The translations under genes and the position numbers were made by a program. Shown one piece after another: positions 25,011-32,881 of a stretch of 37,851 nucleotides of DNA. This DNA comes from DATJSJ01 sp035504175. GTDB taxonomy: Bacteria; Pseudomonadota; Alphaproteobacteria; Acetobacterales; Acetobacteraceae. The stretch lies in NCBI GenBank assembly GCA_035504175.1, contig DATJSJ010000105.1:1-37851 (forward strand), in the 5' to 3' direction. The notes beneath the pieces are model-generated. The model did no database searches and was not told the origin of the DNA. It saw only the letters and a list, made by a program, of their open reading frames with translations. Each line of letters begins with the position of its first letter. Position 1 is the first letter of the stretch.

Positions 25011-25934
25011 ATGCCGGACGCGCGCCAGGTGCTGGTAATCAAGCTTGGGGCGCTCGGGGATTTCGTGCTGGCCTTCGGCCCATTCGCGGCGATCCGCGCG
25101 CATCACCCGGGCGCCGAGATCACCCTGCTGACCACCGCGCCGTTTGCTCCCCTCGCCCGGCGCAGCCCGTGGTTCGATTGGGTCGAAATCGACCGCCGCC
25201 CCTCGGCCTGGGACCTGCCGGGGCTGCTGCGCCTGGGGCGCCAGTTGCGCGGCTTCGACATGGTCTACGACCTGCAGACCTCCGGCCGCTCGAGCCGCTA
25301 TTTCCGCCTGGCCGGCCGACCGCCCTGGTCCGGCATCGCGCCTGGCGCCTCGCACCCGCACGCCAATCCGGCGCGCAACCACCTGCACACGATCGACCGG
25401 CAACGCGATCAGCTTGCCATGGCCGGCATCCCGGACGTCCCGCCGCCCGATCTGGACTGGCTGCGGGTCGGACCGGCGCCGCCAGACCTGCCGTCCCGCT
25501 ACGCCATGCTGGTGCCCGGCGCCGCGCCGCATCGGCCGGCCAAGCGCTGGCCGGCGGAGCGCTTCAGCGCGCTCGCGGCCCTGCTGGCCGCACGGGACCT
25601 GCCCCCGGTCGTGGTCGGCAGCACGGCCGACGCGCCGCTCGCTGACCGCATCCGAAGCGACTGCCCGGCCGCGCTGGACCTCACCGGTCGCACCGACCTG
25701 CCCGCGCTCGCCGCGGTCGCCGCTGGAGCCGCGGTCGCGATCGGCAACGACACCGGCCCGATGCACCTCGCCGCGGCGCTCGGCCGCCCGGCCATCGTGC
25801 TGTTCTCCGCCGCAAGCGACCCGGCGTTGACCGCACCGCGCACCCTCTCGGGCGACCCGGACTCGGTGACGGTGCTGCGCGCCGACGATCTGGCCGACCT
25901 GCCGGTCGCGAGGGTTGCGGGGGCGCTGCCGTGA
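25011..25934 (+). CDS. Glycosyltransferase family 9 (heptosyltransferase-like)
   Basis: A 307-residue GT9 protein. MPDARQVLVIKLGALGDF is the family opening, ITLLTTAPF and FDMVYDLQTSGRSSRYF the acceptor half, LVPGAAPHRPAKRWP the link to the donor half, and GNDTGPMHLAAALGRP at about 245-260 the donor-site block. GT9 enzymes transfer heptose or related sugars from ADP-heptose to the LPS inner core at the cytoplasmic face. Whether this one uses heptose is unknown. Start ATG 25011 matches the conserved first residue. The gene is 39 bp upstream of thrS. Confidence 0.9.
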   Translation: MPDARQVLVIKLGALGDFVLAFGPFAAIRAHHPGAEITLLTTAPFAPLARRSPWFDWVEIDRRPSAWDLPGLLRLGRQLRGFDMVYDLQTSGRSSRYFRLAGRPPWSGIAPGASHPHANPARNHLHTIDRQRDQLAMAGIPDVPPPDLDWLRVGPAPPDLPSRYAMLVPGAAPHRPAKRWPAERFSALAALLAARDLPPVVVGSTADAPLADRIRSDCPAALDLTGRTDLPALAAVAAGAAVAIGNDTGPMHLAAALGRPAIVLFSAASDPALTAPRTLSGDPDSVTVLRADDLADLPVARVAGALP

Positions 25935-25973
25935 CGCCATAGACCCCGTTCCACGCTGCCGGAGACCCATTGC

Positions 25974-27938
25974 ATGCCCGCCATCACGCTGCTCGACGGA
26001 TCCGTGCGCCGCTTCGACGCGCCGGTGACGGGGACGGCGCTGGCGGCAGCGATTGGCCCCGGCCTGGCGCGCGCCGCGCTGGCGATGAAGGTGGACGGCG
26101 CGCTCGTCGATCTCGCGCGCACGATCGAGGACGACGCACACGTCGTGTTCATCACCCGCCGCGACCCGGACGCGCTCGGGCTGATCCGGCACGATGCCGC
26201 GCATGTGCTCGCCGAAGCGGTGCAGTCGCTCTATCCGGGCACGCAGGTCACCATCGGCCCGGCGATCGAGGACGGGTTCTATTACGATTTCGCCCGCAAC
26301 GAGCCGTTCACGCCTGAAGACTTCCCGGCGATCGAGGCGAAGATGCGCGAGATCGTCGGCCGCGGCGCGCCGTTCGAACGCGAGGTCTGGGATCGCAACG
26401 AGGCGATCCTGTTCTTCGAGCGCCGCGGCGAGAAATACAAGGCGCAGCTCATCCGCGACCTGCCGGAGAGCGAGGTCATCACGCTCTACCGCCAGGGCGA
26501 CTGGATCGATCTCTGCCGCGGCCCGCATATGCGCAGCACCGGCGACGTCGGCGACGCGTTCAAGCTGATGAAGGTCGCCGGTGCGTACTGGCGGGGCGAC
26601 CATCGCAACGCCATGCTGTCGCGCATCTACGGCACCGCCTGGCGCGATCGCGGCGAACTCGACGCCCATCTGCACCGGCTGGAGGAGGCGGAGCGCCGCG
26701 ACCACCGCCGCATCGGCCGCGAGATGGACCTGTTTCACGTGCAGGAGGAGGCGGTCGGCAGCGTCTTCTGGCACCCGAAGGGCTGGCGCCTCTATCGCAA
26801 GCTCGAGGATTACATGCGCCGCCGCCAGCGCGCCGAGGGCTATCAGGAGGTGCGCACGCCGCAGCTCGTCGACCGGACCCTGTGGGAGGCGTCCGGCCAC
26901 TGGGAGAAATTCCGCGAGCACATGTTCATCTGCACGGTCGAGGACGAGGAGAAGACCCTCGCGCTGAAGCCGATGAACTGCCCCTGCCACGTGCAGATCT
27001 TCCGCCAGGGCGTGCGCAGCTACCGCGAGCTGCCGCTGCGCATGGCGGAATTCGGCGCCTGCCACCGCTACGAGCCATCCGGCGCGCTGCACGGCATCAT
27101 GCGCGTCCGCGCCTTCACCCAGGACGACGCGCATATCTTCTGCACCGAGGCGCAGATCCCGGCGGAGACGGCGCGCTTCGTCGCCATGCTGGCCGGCGTG
27201 TACCGCGATCTTGGCTTCGACAGCTTCCGGGTGAAGTTCGCCGACCGGCCCACGACGCGTGCCGGCACCGATGCCGAGTGGGACATGGCCGAGGCGGCGC
27301 TGCGCGAAGCCTGCCGGCTCGCCGGCGTCGACTACGAGCTCAATCCCGGCGAGGGCGCGTTCTACGGCCCGAAGCTGGAATTCGTGCTGCGGGATGCGAT
27401 CGGCCGCGACTGGCAGTGCGGCACGCTGCAGGTCGACGCGATCCTGCCCGCCCGGCTCGATGCCGAGTACGTGGCCGAGGACGGCACGCGGCGACGCCCG
27501 ATCATGCTGCACCGGGCGATCCTGGGCAGCTTCGAGCGGTTCCTGGGCATCCTGATCGAGAACTATGCCGGGCGGTTCCCGCTCTGGCTGGCGCCGGTGC
27601 AGGTCGTGGTCGCGACCATCGTCTCGGACGCCGACGACTACGCGCGCGAGGTCGGGGCGGCGCTGGAGGCGGCCGGCCTCGATGTCGCGCTCGATCTCGG
27701 GCGGGAGAAGATCAACGCCAAGATCCGCGAGCACAGCCTGGCGCATGTGCCGGTGCTGGCGGTGGTCGGGCGGCGCGAGGCGGAGGAGCGCACGGTCGCG
27801 CTGCGCCGCCTGGGGAGTCCGGCGCAGGAGGTTTTGCCGCTCTCGGAGGCGGTGGACCGTCTTGCACGCGAGGCGACGCCGCCCGATCTGGTGAGGGAGG
27901 TCACACCGGCCGCGCCCCGCATGGCGGACTCCGCTTGA
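25974..27938 (+). CDS. thrS: Threonyl-tRNA synthetase
   Basis: Charges tRNA-Thr with threonine. The 654-residue product has every class II ThrRS part. A TGS domain lies at about 1-62, followed by the editing domain with HDAAHVLAEAV at about 73-83. Then come catalytic CPCHVQIF, motif 2 (CHRYEPSGALHG to FTQDDAHIFC) at about 360-390, motif 3 (LHRAILGSFERFLGIL) at about 510-525 and the C-terminal anticodon-binding domain. The start ATG 25974 lies behind GGAGA at 25961. The tail after about residue 635, rich in Pro and Ala, is longer than usual. A CATAGA box at about 25939, with TTGCGG 17 bp upstream, might be a promoter (weak). Confidence 0.97.
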   Translation: MPAITLLDGSVRRFDAPVTGTALAAAIGPGLARAALAMKVDGALVDLARTIEDDAHVVFITRRDPDALGLIRHDAAHVLAEAVQSLYPGTQVTIGPAIEDGFYYDFARNEPFTPEDFPAIEAKMREIVGRGAPFEREVWDRNEAILFFERRGEKYKAQLIRDLPESEVITLYRQGDWIDLCRGPHMRSTGDVGDAFKLMKVAGAYWRGDHRNAMLSRIYGTAWRDRGELDAHLHRLEEAERRDHRRIGREMDLFHVQEEAVGSVFWHPKGWRLYRKLEDYMRRRQRAEGYQEVRTPQLVDRTLWEASGHWEKFREHMFICTVEDEEKTLALKPMNCPCHVQIFRQGVRSYRELPLRMAEFGACHRYEPSGALHGIMRVRAFTQDDAHIFCTEAQIPAETARFVAMLAGVYRDLGFDSFRVKFADRPTTRAGTDAEWDMAEAALREACRLAGVDYELNPGEGAFYGPKLEFVLRDAIGRDWQCGTLQVDAILPARLDAEYVAEDGTRRRPIMLHRAILGSFERFLGILIENYAGRFPLWLAPVQVVVATIVSDADDYAREVGAALEAAGLDVALDLGREKINAKIREHSLAHVPVLAVVGRREAEERTVALRRLGSPAQEVLPLSEAVDRLAREATPPDLVREVTPAAPRMADSA

Positions 27939-28004
27939 TTGGCGGAAGGCCGTTCGGGCACAACTTGCGGTCGGCGTAGCCCGCCGAAGCGTCGCAACGA
28001 CCAG

Positions 28005-28018
28005 AGGAGAGATCCATA
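28005..28018 (+). promoter_or_regulatory. infC ribosome site and ATA start codon
   Basis: AGGAG at 28005-28009 is followed after 6 nt by ATA (28016-28018), in frame with infC. The next in-frame ATG (28031) has only C-rich sequence before it. Non-AUG AUU/AUA/AUC starts of infC are discriminated against by IF3 itself, which gives feedback control; that is established for E. coli infC (AUU). Confidence 0.75.
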
Positions 28019-28555
28019 GCCCGACCCCCCATGCCCGCCGTGCGGCCCGACCGCGACGGGCCGCGCGTCAATGAGGAGATCCGCGTCCCCCAGGTACGCC
28101 TGATCGACCAGGAAGGTGAGATGCAGGGCGTGATGAGCGCCCGTGAGGCCCTGTCGCGCGCGTATGGCGCCGGCCTCGACCTGCTCGAGATCAGCCCGAA
28201 CGCCGATCCGCCGGTGGTCAAGATCCTCGACTACGGCAAGTTCAAGTACGAGCAGCAGAAGAAGAAGAACGAGGCCAAGAAGAAGCAGAAGGTCATCGAG
28301 ATCAAGGAGATCAAGGTCCGTCCCAACATCGACGAAAACGACTATCAGGTGAAGATGCGCGCCATGAAGTCGTTCATTGATGAGGGCGACAAGGTCAAGG
28401 TGACGCTGCGTTTCCGCGGCCGCGAGATGGCCCACCAGGACCTCGGCGTGAAGGTGCTCGAGCGCATCCGCTCCGAGATGGAGGGTTTGACCAAGGTGGA
28501 GCAGATGCCGCGGATGGAGAACCGTCAGATGATCATGGTGCTGTCGCCGCGTTGA
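28016..28555 (+). CDS. infC: Translation initiation factor IF-3
   Basis: IF3 binds the 30S subunit and rejects wrong start codons and initiator tRNAs. The 179-residue product has the N-domain with PRVNEEIRVPQVRLIDQEGE, the linker rich in Lys (FKYEQQKKKNEAKKKQK) and the C-domain with KEIKVRPNIDENDYQVK and VTLRFRGREMAHQDLG. The start is probably ATA at 28016, giving (M)ARPPMPAVRPD. The first in-frame ATG at 28031 lacks a ribosome site. The gene follows thrS by 78 bp; rpmI and rplT do not follow, a GC hairpin and rdgB do. Confidence 0.95.
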   Translation: MARPPMPAVRPDRDGPRVNEEIRVPQVRLIDQEGEMQGVMSAREALSRAYGAGLDLLEISPNADPPVVKILDYGKFKYEQQKKKNEAKKKQKVIEIKEIKVRPNIDENDYQVKMRAMKSFIDEGDKVKVTLRFRGREMAHQDLGVKVLERIRSEMEGLTKVEQMPRMENRQMIMVLSPR

Positions 28556-28563
28556 GATGGGGT

Positions 28564-28610
28564 CCAGGGGCCCGGCCCCTGGCGGGTGCGGGCGGCGCCC
28601 GCCTTTGCTT
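28564..28610. terminator. Two GC hairpins after infC
   Basis: CCAGGGGCC-C-GGCCCCTGG (28564-28582) is followed by GCGGGC-GGC-GCCCGC (28588-28602) and then CTTTGCTTTCT. The second hairpin plus T-rich tail looks like an intrinsic terminator for infC. The first resembles a module of the composite repeats at the window ends. The rdgB gene converges from the other side. Confidence 0.6.
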
Positions 28611-28612
28611 TC

Positions 28613-29221
28613 TCAACTGGCCTGTTTCAGGCACGCCGCCAGCATCTGCTCGAACGCCCGCGCCCGGTGGCTGATGGCGTGCTTCTCCTGTGCCGGCATC
28701 TCCCCGAACGTTCTCGTCGCGCCGCGCGGCAGGAACATCGGGTCGTAACCGAACCCGTGTTCCCCCCGGGGCGGCCACACCATGTCGCCGTCCACCCGCC
28801 CGATGAAGCTGGCGGTCTCGCCGTCCGGCCAGGCGAGGCAGAGGGCGCAGGTGAACCAGGCCCGCCGGTCGGTGCTGCCCGCCGTCTCGCGCTGCACCCG
28901 TGCCATCGCCGCAGCGAAATCCCGCTCCGGCCCGGCCCAGCGGGCGGAATGAACGCCGGGTGCGCCGCCGAGCGCGGCGACGCCGAAGCCCGAATCGTCG
29001 GAGAGCGCGGGCAATCCGGTCGCCCGAGTGGCGGCCAGGGCCTTGATGCGTGCATTGCCGGCGAAATCGGGGGCGGTCTCCTCCGGCTCCGGCAGGCGCA
29101 GCGCCGCCGCGCCGGTGGCGGCGACGCCGTAGGGTCGGAGCAGGTCCTCGATCTCCGCGAGCTTCCCAGGGTTGTGGCTGGCGAGCACCAGCCGGTCCCC
29201 GCGCGCGAGGCGATGAGGCAT
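28613..29221 (-). CDS. rdgB: XTP/dITP diphosphatase (RdgB/HAM1 family)
   Basis: Cleans the nucleotide pool by hydrolysing dITP, XTP and similar to the monophosphate. The 202-residue product has VLASHNPGKLAEIEDLL near the N-terminus, the core LSDDSGFGV, FGYDPMFLP and HAISHRARAF in the family order. The ATG 29221-29219 overlaps the rph stop by one base (TGATG), so it is translationally coupled to rph. A hairpin terminator region lies just beyond its end. Confidence 0.96.
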   Translation of the reverse strand: MPHRLARGDRLVLASHNPGKLAEIEDLLRPYGVAATGAAALRLPEPEETAPDFAGNARIKALAATRATGLPALSDDSGFGVAALGGAPGVHSARWAGPERDFAAAMARVQRETAGSTDRRAWFTCALCLAWPDGETASFIGRVDGDMVWPPRGEHGFGYDPMFLPRGATRTFGEMPAQEKHAISHRARAFEQMLAACLKQAS

Positions 29222-29955
29222 CAGGCGCCCGTCAGTGCGGCGCGCTGTGCCGCGAACAGGCGCTGCGTCCCCGCTTGTGCGAGGCGCAGCAGCTCCAGGA
29301 ACTGCGTCTGGGAGAAGGGTGCGCGCTCCGCGGTGCCCTGGATTTCGACGATGCCGCCGCCGTCCGGCCAGGAGGGGTCGGTGAGCACGAAATTGGCGTC
29401 CGCTTCGGCGGAGCTGTCCTCGGCGTAGTCAAGGTCGAGTGCCGGGCTGCCGGCGACGATGCCGCAGGAGATGGCGGCGACCTGGCCGGTGAGCGGCGAG
29501 CGGGCGAGCGCCCGCAGGGTCACCAGCCGGTCCAGGGCCAGGCGCAGTGCCACCCAGGCGCCGGTGATCGCGGCGCAGCGCGTGCCGCCATCGGCGTTGA
29601 GCACGTCGCAGTCGAGGGTAACGGTCATCTCGCCGAGGGCCGCGCGATCGACCACGGCGCGCAGCGAGCGGCCGATCAGGCGCTGGATCTCCTGGGTGCG
29701 GCCGGACTGCTTGCCGCGCGCGGCCTCGCGCTCGCCGCGGGTGTGGGTGGCGCGCGGCAGCATGCCGTATTCTGCGGTGACCCAGCCCTGGCCGGAGCCG
29801 CGCAGGAAGGGCGGCACCCGGCCTTCGACGCTGGCGGCGCAGAGCACCTCGGTGCCGCCCATGCGGATCAGGCAGGACCCCTCCGCGTGGCGGGCGAAGC
29901 CGGGCGAGATCGAGACGTCGCGCAAGGCGTCAGCGGCGCGGCCGGAAGGGCGCAT
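29221..29955 (-). CDS. rph: Ribonuclease PH
   Basis: Phosphate-dependent 3' exoribonuclease that trims tRNA precursors. The 244-residue product begins MRPSGRAADALRDV and contains GWVTAEYGMLPRATHTR, the substrate-binding block, followed by the Arg-rich RTQEIQRLIGRSLRAVVD, LDCDVLNADGGTRCAAITG, then AEADANFVLTD. These are full-length RNase PH motifs. The start at 29955 is at the conserved first residues; upstream frame extends 19 codons without similarity. It precedes rdgB by an overlap, the common rph-rdgB pair. Confidence 0.96.
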   Translation of the reverse strand: MRPSGRAADALRDVSISPGFARHAEGSCLIRMGGTEVLCAASVEGRVPPFLRGSGQGWVTAEYGMLPRATHTRGEREAARGKQSGRTQEIQRLIGRSLRAVVDRAALGEMTVTLDCDVLNADGGTRCAAITGAWVALRLALDRLVTLRALARSPLTGQVAAISCGIVAGSPALDLDYAEDSSAEADANFVLTDPSWPDGGGIVEIQGTAERAPFSQTQFLELLRLAQAGTQRLFAAQRAALTGA

Positions 29956-30205
29956 GGGCGGGATCCGTATCTGTCGGGGCGCGCATAGTGCAGCGCCGGG
30001 CCGGTGACACAAGCGCGCCGACCGCCGTCTCCAGCTACGGGCCGCGGGATACCGCCCATGTAAGCCAGGCCAAACCGGATTGCCTGGTTACGTCCGCCCT
30101 GAGAGCCGCGGCACAGACCCAGCTCCGCTGCGCCGCCTACCGCTTGTTCCGACACGAAGCGTGCCGCTTCGGCCGCGCGAGCCGCGAGCGGTGCGGCGCC
30201 GCAAC

Positions 30206-30211
30206 GAGGAG
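30206..30211 (+). promoter_or_regulatory. Strong ribosome binding site of the NlpC/P60-like gene
   Basis: GAGGAG lies 7 nt before ATG 30219, a near-ideal Shine-Dalgarno, which fixes the start although the frame is open for 77 codons more. The 263-bp spacer 29956-30218 contains no gene I can support, only a 6-bp hairpin (CCAGGC/GCCTGG, 30065-30087). Confidence 0.7.
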
Positions 30212-30218
30212 ATCCGTC

Positions 30219-30932
30219 ATGCCAACCACCGTCCGCAGCTGGCTCGGCGATTCGCTGCCCCCGATCGGCAGCGTCTGGCTCAGCACCCAGGAAGTCCTGC
30301 AGGCCCATTTTCTCAGCCAGCAGCACCTGGTGCAGCACCCGGTGACCCGTCGTGTGTACAAGAAGCTCGCGGCCCGGGTCGGCAAGCTCTTCTGGGGGCA
30401 ATCCGAGCCGGCGCCGGCCAAGGCGTCCAAGTTCAGCCTGTGGTCGAAGACCAAGCGGTCCAGCGATTCCGAGCGCACGCTGAACATGAATTGCTGGGAG
30501 GCGGTGCTGTACGGCCTCTATCAGGCAGACGGGGTCGATGCGCCGACGCTCGCCCGATACTACAACCGCAAGCCGGCCACGACCGCTCAGGACTATGACG
30601 CGAAACAGCGGCCGCTGTTCGGGACGCAGACCGTGCTGGGGAACGGAGCGGGACCGCAGCCGGGCGACATACTGACCTTCGAGGACAGCCGCAACGGCAT
30701 GCTGAACCACATGGGCATGTATGCCGGGCAATATGCCGGGACCCAATACATCCTGCACCTGCTCTCGCTCGACCAGGCGAGCACGCACATGAGCGGATTT
30801 GGCGTGCTGCATTTCGAACCGGTGTCGACGACGCTCGCTCGCTATGCCGGCACCGGCGGCTGCACCGCCTACTACACCGAGCCGTTCTGGGAGCCGAACT
30901 CGCCCACCAACGCGTATTTCACCCAGCTCTGA
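30219..30932 (+). CDS. Unrecognised protein with NlpC/P60-like (papain-fold) motifs
   Basis: A 237-residue protein I cannot assign to a known family. Residues 89-101 (LNMNCWEAVLYGL) look like the nucleophile helix with Cys92. Residues 147-172 (QPGDILTFEDS, then LNHMGMYAGQ) look like the NlpC/P60 strand pair, with His164 in the Cys-His dyad. LHLLSLD holds a possible third polar residue, His180. The first 88 residues are basic with no signal peptide and no lipobox, so the site of action looks cytoplasmic or the export route is atypical. It could be a peptidase, amidase or acyltransferase, or a structural relic. The neighbours rph and hrcA are unrelated housekeeping genes, and it faces away from rph. 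A good ribosome site supports expression. Confidence 0.62.
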   Translation: MPTTVRSWLGDSLPPIGSVWLSTQEVLQAHFLSQQHLVQHPVTRRVYKKLAARVGKLFWGQSEPAPAKASKFSLWSKTKRSSDSERTLNMNCWEAVLYGLYQADGVDAPTLARYYNRKPATTAQDYDAKQRPLFGTQTVLGNGAGPQPGDILTFEDSRNGMLNHMGMYAGQYAGTQYILHLLSLDQASTHMSGFGVLHFEPVSTTLARYAGTGGCTAYYTEPFWEPNSPTNAYFTQL

Positions 30933-30977
30933 GGCGGTCCGGGGAGTGTCGGGGGCGTGCGGCGATCCGGGCGCCAG

Positions 30978-31005
30978 TTGAACGCGCCGGCAGCACGCCT
31001 ATCCT
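30978..31005 (+). promoter_or_regulatory. Probable sigma-70-type promoter of hrcA
   Basis: TTGAAC (30978-30983), a 16-bp spacer and TATCCT (31000-31005) make a good housekeeping-type promoter. Transcription would begin near 31012. That leaves about 15 nt before ATG 31027. I see no CIRCE inverted repeat here. Confidence 0.5.
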
Positions 31006-31026
31006 GTCGGCGGAATCGTGGCCACC

Positions 31027-32097
31027 ATGGAAGTCCCGAACGGTCCGCAGAGCCGCCCGCCGCTTCCCCCCGGCATCGATGCCCGGGCGGCTGCGGTGCT
31101 GCGGGAGATCGTCGAGCAGTATGTCGAGACCGGCGAGCCAGTCGGCAGCCGCACGCTGTCGCGCCGCCTGCCGATGGCGCTGTCGCCGGCGACGATCCGC
31201 AATGTCATGGCCGACCTGACCGAGGCCGGGCTGCTGTTTGCGCCGCACACTTCGGCCGGGCGGCTGCCGACCGAACGCGGGCTCCGGCTGTTCGTCGACG
31301 GGCTGCTGCAATTCGGCAGCCTGGCGGATGAGGATCGCGAGGCGATCGGCCGCGCACTGGAGGCGAGCGGACGCAGCCTCGAGGAGACCCTGGCCGAAGC
31401 CGGCAGCACGCTCGCCGGGCTGTCCGCCGCCGCCGGGCTGGTACTGGCACCGAAATCCGAGGGCGCGGTGCGGCACGTTGAGTTCGTGCCGCTCGGGCCC
31501 GGCCGCGCCCTGGTGATCCTGGTCGGTGCCGACGGCCAGGTGGAGAACCGGGTGATCGAAACGCCGGCCGGCCTGCCGCCCTCGGCGCTGGTGCAGGCGG
31601 GGAACTACCTGAACGCGCGGCTCGCCGGACGATCGCTGTCGGAGCTGCGGCGCATCGTCGCCGAGGAGATGGCGGCGGATCGCAGCCAGCTCGACACGCT
31701 CTCGGCGCAGGTGGTGGAGGCCGGGCTTGCGATCTGGACCGGCGAGGGTCGCGGCGGCAGTCTGATCGTGCGCGGCCAGGCGCGGCTGCTGTCCGACGTG
31801 ACCCAGATCGAGCGGCTGCAGACCATCCAGATGCTGTTCGAGCGGCTGGAAACGCACGAGACCATGCTGCGCCTGCTGGAACTGGCGGAGCAGTCCGACG
31901 GCGTGCGGATCTTCATCGGGGCGGAGAGCGGGCTGTTCGGCACCTCCGGCATCTCGATGGTGGTGGCGCCGGCGCGCAACGCGCAGGACCGCATCGTCGG
32001 CGCGATCGCGGTGATCGGGCCGACGAGGATCAATTATGGGCGGATCATCCCGGTGGTCGACTACACCGCGCGCGTGATCGGGCGGCTGCTCGGATGA
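31027..32097 (+). CDS. hrcA: Heat-inducible transcription repressor HrcA
   Basis: Repressor that binds the CIRCE operator upstream of groESL/dnaK-type genes and is kept active by GroEL. The 356-residue product has an N-terminal winged helix (VLREIVEQYVETGEPVGSRTLS, then SPATIRNVMADLTEAGLL and HTSAGRLPT) and the large GAF-like/C-terminal domain with FIGAESG and YTARVIGRLL. I chose ATG 31027, which suits the promoter at 30978-31005; GTG 31018 is three codons longer. No CIRCE site is visible in this window, so its targets lie elsewhere. grpE, the usual neighbour, is absent; a hydrolase follows instead. Confidence 0.95.
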   Translation: MEVPNGPQSRPPLPPGIDARAAAVLREIVEQYVETGEPVGSRTLSRRLPMALSPATIRNVMADLTEAGLLFAPHTSAGRLPTERGLRLFVDGLLQFGSLADEDREAIGRALEASGRSLEETLAEAGSTLAGLSAAAGLVLAPKSEGAVRHVEFVPLGPGRALVILVGADGQVENRVIETPAGLPPSALVQAGNYLNARLAGRSLSELRRIVAEEMAADRSQLDTLSAQVVEAGLAIWTGEGRGGSLIVRGQARLLSDVTQIERLQTIQMLFERLETHETMLRLLELAEQSDGVRIFIGAESGLFGTSGISMVVAPARNAQDRIVGAIAVIGPTRINYGRIIPVVDYTARVIGRLLG

Positions 32098-32098
32098 T

Positions 32099-32881
32099 GT
32101 GGATGCGACCGGTGTGATCCCCACTTCGGAGACGGAAGGCCGGCTGGATCGCGGCGACGGGGTGGGTCTGGCCTGGCGGACGCGGCCGGGCGCCTCTCCC
32201 ACCGTCGTGTTCATCCACGGCTTCCGCAGTGACATGACCGGCGAGAAGGCGGCGACGCTCGACGCGTTCTGCGCCGCGCGCGGCCAGGGATTCCTGCGCT
32301 TCGACCTCTCCGGCCATGGCGCGAGCGGCGGGCGGTTCGAGGACGGCACGATCGGGCGCTGGAGCGAGGACGCGCTGGCGGCGATCGACCGGCTGACCGA
32401 GGGCAGGCTGCTTCTGGTCGGCTCGTCGATGGGCGGGTGGCTCGCGCTGCTGGTCGCGCGGGCGCGGGCGGAGCGGATCGCGGCGCTGATCGGCATTGCC
32501 GCCGCGCCGGATTTCACCGAGACGCTGATGTGGCAGGCGATGGCGCCGGAGGAGCAGGCCAGGCTGATGCGCGACGGCCGGCTGATGGCGCCCTCGCCCT
32601 ACGGTGAGCCCTATCCCGTGACGCGGGCGCTGGTCGAGGATGGGCGCCGTCACTTGCTCCTGCAGGCGCCGATCCCCCTCGCCTGCCCGGTGCGGCTGCT
32701 GCATGGCCAGCAGGACCGTGAGGTGCCGTGGGAGACGGCGCTGACCCTCGCGTCGCGGCTGCATGCGACCGACGTGCGGGTGACGCTGGTCAAGGATGGC
32801 GACCATCGCCTGTCGAGGCCGCAGGACCTGGCGCTGCTACGGCGCAGTCTCGCCGGTCTCCTCGGCGAGGATGGCGCGTAG
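32099..32881 (+). CDS. Alpha/beta hydrolase (ABHD10-like)
   Basis: A 260-residue serine hydrolase. HGFRSDMTG at 40-48 gives the oxyanion loop and VGSSMGGW at 107-114 gives nucleophile Ser110. HGQQDREVPW and DGDHRLSRP supply the acid and histidine. The pattern resembles the alphaproteobacterial relatives of human ABHD10, a thioesterase/glucuronide esterase. The substrate is unknown. The GTG 32099 begins one base after the hrcA stop; a GTG at 32114 is an alternative. Its last 45 bp overlap, tail to tail, the coding end of the SDR gene on the other strand. Confidence 0.87.
   Translation: MDATGVIPTSETEGRLDRGDGVGLAWRTRPGASPTVVFIHGFRSDMTGEKAATLDAFCAARGQGFLRFDLSGHGASGGRFEDGTIGRWSEDALAAIDRLTEGRLLLVGSSMGGWLALLVARARAERIAALIGIAAAPDFTETLMWQAMAPEEQARLMRDGRLMAPSPYGEPYPVTRALVEDGRRHLLLQAPIPLACPVRLLHGQQDREVPWETALTLASRLHATDVRVTLVKDGDHRLSRPQDLALLRRSLAGLLGEDGA

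Noticed and set aside
25008..27746. 912-codon frame antisense to GT9 and thrS
   Set aside because: Rich in Arg, Gly and Ala without family motifs, and thrS is unmistakable on the other strand.
30933..31026. CIRCE operator at hrcA
   Set aside because: The TTAGCACTC-N9-GAGTGCTAA inverted repeat is not present in the spacer.
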